Below, piece after piece: positions 5,096 to 5,984 of a stretch of DNA of 5,984 bases. The stretch lies in contig JACVJH010000429.1 in assembly GCA_015711895.1 (NCBI GenBank), forward strand, positions 1-5,984. The letters are read 5' to 3'. The DNA comes from Candidatus Solincola tengchongensis (GTDB lineage: Bacteria; Actinomycetota; Geothermincolia; Geothermincolales; RBG-13-55-18). The first letter of the stretch is position 1, and every line of letters begins with the position of its first letter. The position numbers and the translations under genes were made by a program. Under the pieces are notes generated by a model. It made no database searches. It was not told the origin of the DNA and worked only from the letters and a program-made list of their open reading frames with translations.

Positions 5096-5689
5096 TCAGG
5101 TGGGAAGTCCCAGGGAGGCCATGACCTCCTCCAACCTTTCCCTCTTTCCCTTCCACCTTTCCTCTCGGTAGAGAGGAGAGCAGTCCCGCGGGCGGTGTCT
5201 CTCCTGCAAAAGGAGGAGGGCGAAGGCCAGGCAGCTCTGCTCCCCGCACTCCCGGCAATTGGTCTGGGGAAGGAGTCCGTATATGTCCAGGGGCTTTATC
5301 TTTATCTTGCCCTCCGTGACGGGCTCTATCTCCTCCCGATGCTGGTGGACGTAGTTCAGGCGCTCGGTCAGCCAGGCAAGGACCTCCTCGGCGTCGGCCA
5401 CGTCGTCAGCCTTGGCTATGGTCACCCTACGGGGGTAAACGGTGATAAGCCGCGGGCCCCTGGTGAAGGTGAGGGCGGGCCGGTCGACGGCATAGGCGGT
5501 GGAGTTCGCCTGCCCTGCCCTCTTGCGCTTTCCGCCGCCCTCTCCCACGTACGTTGCATTGGCCAGCAACGCGTTGAGGAAGGGCAGGAGCTCGCTCACG
5601 TCCGTCGGTATGCGGGCGATGAGCCTGATCTTGGTCTCGTCGGCAAAGCAGGGCTCCACCTGTTCGATCTCGATCCTGTCGATGAGCAT
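5096..5689 (-). CDS. Protein with C-terminal [4Fe-4S] domain (PF04060 type)
   Basis: The 197-residue cytosolic protein ends in a four-cysteine iron-sulfur domain: PLDIYGLLPQTNC then ECGEQSC and a distal Cys, with ligands Cys145, Cys148, Cys153 and Cys170 (C-x2-C-x4-C-x16-C). This is the pattern of the N-terminal cluster domain in the large subunit of the corrinoid iron-sulfur protein and of related redox-partner proteins. The first 130 residues form an alpha/beta domain without cysteine motifs (LIDRIEIEQVEPC, LITVYPRRVTIAKADD, EEVLAWLTERL). From memory, stand-alone proteins of this architecture occur in anaerobic acetogens and relatives. No corrinoid, CODH or methyltransferase gene is in the window, so the partner is unknown. 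I chose ATG 5689 because AAAGGAAGG precedes it closely; a TTG five codons upstream (5704) is less likely. An electron-transfer or cluster-handling role is inferred. Confidence 0.85.
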   Translation of the reverse strand: MLIDRIEIEQVEPCFADETKIRLIARIPTDVSELLPFLNALLANATYVGEGGGKRKRAGQANSTAYAVDRPALTFTRGPRLITVYPRRVTIAKADDVADAEEVLAWLTERLNYVHQHREEIEPVTEGKIKIKPLDIYGLLPQTNCRECGEQSCLAFALLLLQERHRPRDCSPLYREERWKGKRERLEEVMASLGLPT

Positions 5690-5773
5690 ACGCCTTCCTT
5701 TCAATATCGTCAGGCCTTTCCAGCGTCGCTACTCGTGCACTGGTCCCGACGAAACGGTTGTCCGCCTCATTAA

Positions 5774-5807
5774 CCGTAACCCAAAGAGGGGGAATCCCCC
5801 GTTACGG
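5774..5807 (-). other. Two-tier hairpin in the Fe-S gene leader
   Basis: The outer arms ccgtaac (5774-5780) and gttacgg (5801-5807) pair over 7 bp. Stacked directly inside is ggggg (5788-5792) with ccccc (5796-5800) around a 3-nt loop. The only unpaired part is a 7-nt one-sided bulge (5781-5787). It lies about 85 nt upstream of ATG 5689, in the likely leader. No T-run follows on the minus strand, so an attenuator terminator is less likely than a protein- or ligand-binding RNA, an mRNA-stability element or a DNA dyad. It matches no RNA family I know. Confidence 0.5.
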
Positions 5808-5895
5808 CGGCGCCTTTCCTGCAAGGGCCCGCTTCCCTATAAATTCAATCCTCGCCCTTTTCCCGCTTTGGGCATCACGAACCCGGCTCACAGAT

Positions 5896-5969
5896 TCCGA
5901 TCCAATGTCAATCCCAGAGGGATAACGCAGTTCATCCCTCTGGCGCCTAAGGTTTGCCCTCCGGTCGGA
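5896..5969. other. Long stem-loop with outer helix at the right edge
   Basis: The inner stem is a perfect 10-bp pair, ccagagggat (5914-5923) with atccctctgg (5934-5943), around a 10-nt loop. Outside it, tccga (5896-5900) can pair with tcgga (5965-5969) and cc (5902-5903) with gg (5963-5964), so the inner hairpin would sit inside a larger closed structure of about 75 nt. The strand of transcription is unclear. It may be a structured leader RNA, the end of a transcription unit beyond the window, or a mobile-element remnant. I could not match it to a known class. Confidence 0.45.
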
Positions 5970-5984
5970 TGTCGCCCCCGTCCC

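Larger units (their letters stand above)
5690..5984. other. Upstream region of the Fe-S gene, no gene seen
   Basis: This stretch runs to the window edge and carries no supported gene. It holds two strong inverted-repeat structures (5774-5807 and 5896-5969). On the minus strand a TTGACA hexamer (5911-5906) is present, but no -10 sits at 16-18 nt from it. A TTATAG sequence (near 5837-5842) lacks a -35. I therefore cannot place the promoter of the Fe-S gene. Confidence 0.4.

Noticed and set aside
5072..5773. Plus-strand ORF of 233 codons over the Fe-S gene
   Set aside because: It is the antisense of the Fe-S protein gene, whose cysteine motif and ribosome binding site are clear.

Overview
The window is a GC-rich bacterial segment with five protein genes and one tRNA gene. 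It also has several long intergenic stretches that hold hairpins and dyads. The gene content points to an anaerobe: an aldehyde:ferredoxin-oxidoreductase-type protein, and a small protein ending in a four-cysteine [4Fe-4S] domain of the corrinoid iron-sulfur protein type. The high GC, the use of GTG starts, the strong GGAGG-type ribosome binding sites and the tadA/tRNA-Ser neighbourhood fit a high-GC Gram-positive lineage, such as a deep-branching anaerobic Actinobacteriota or a Moorella/Desulfotomaculum-like Clostridia member. That placement is inference; no phylogenetic marker here settles it.

Layout. Left block, minus strand, in transcription order: an AOR-family protein (998-2836), tadA for tRNA adenosine deaminase (427-882), and tRNA-Ser(CGA) (96-187) with its own -10 box. 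Between 2837 and 3475 lies a gene-free divergent region of about 640 bp. It holds two short dyads, a candidate minus-strand -10 box for the AOR gene, and a plus-strand promoter followed by a possible 18-codon leader ORF. Middle block, plus strand: a membrane sensor with an extracytoplasmic cache-like domain that ends in a HAMP domain and has no output domain (3476-4339), about 300 bp of hairpin-bearing non-coding DNA, and a 77-residue helical protein of unknown family (4636-4869). Right block, minus strand: the Fe-S cluster protein (5096-5689), convergent with the small helical protein. Upstream of it is a gene-free stretch of about 295 bp with two conspicuous inverted-repeat structures running to the window edge.

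How the genes fit together. tadA and the tRNA-Ser gene form a translation neighbourhood that recurs in Gram-positive bacteria. The AOR-like and Fe-S proteins suggest low-potential redox chemistry but are not adjacent and show no shared operon. The most unusual points are three. The AOR-like protein appears to have lost several residues that hold the cluster and pterin in the characterised enzymes. The sensor stops after HAMP, with an unknown small helical protein as its only same-strand neighbour. The leaders at 4340-4635 and 5690-5984 carry structures I could not match to any known RNA class.
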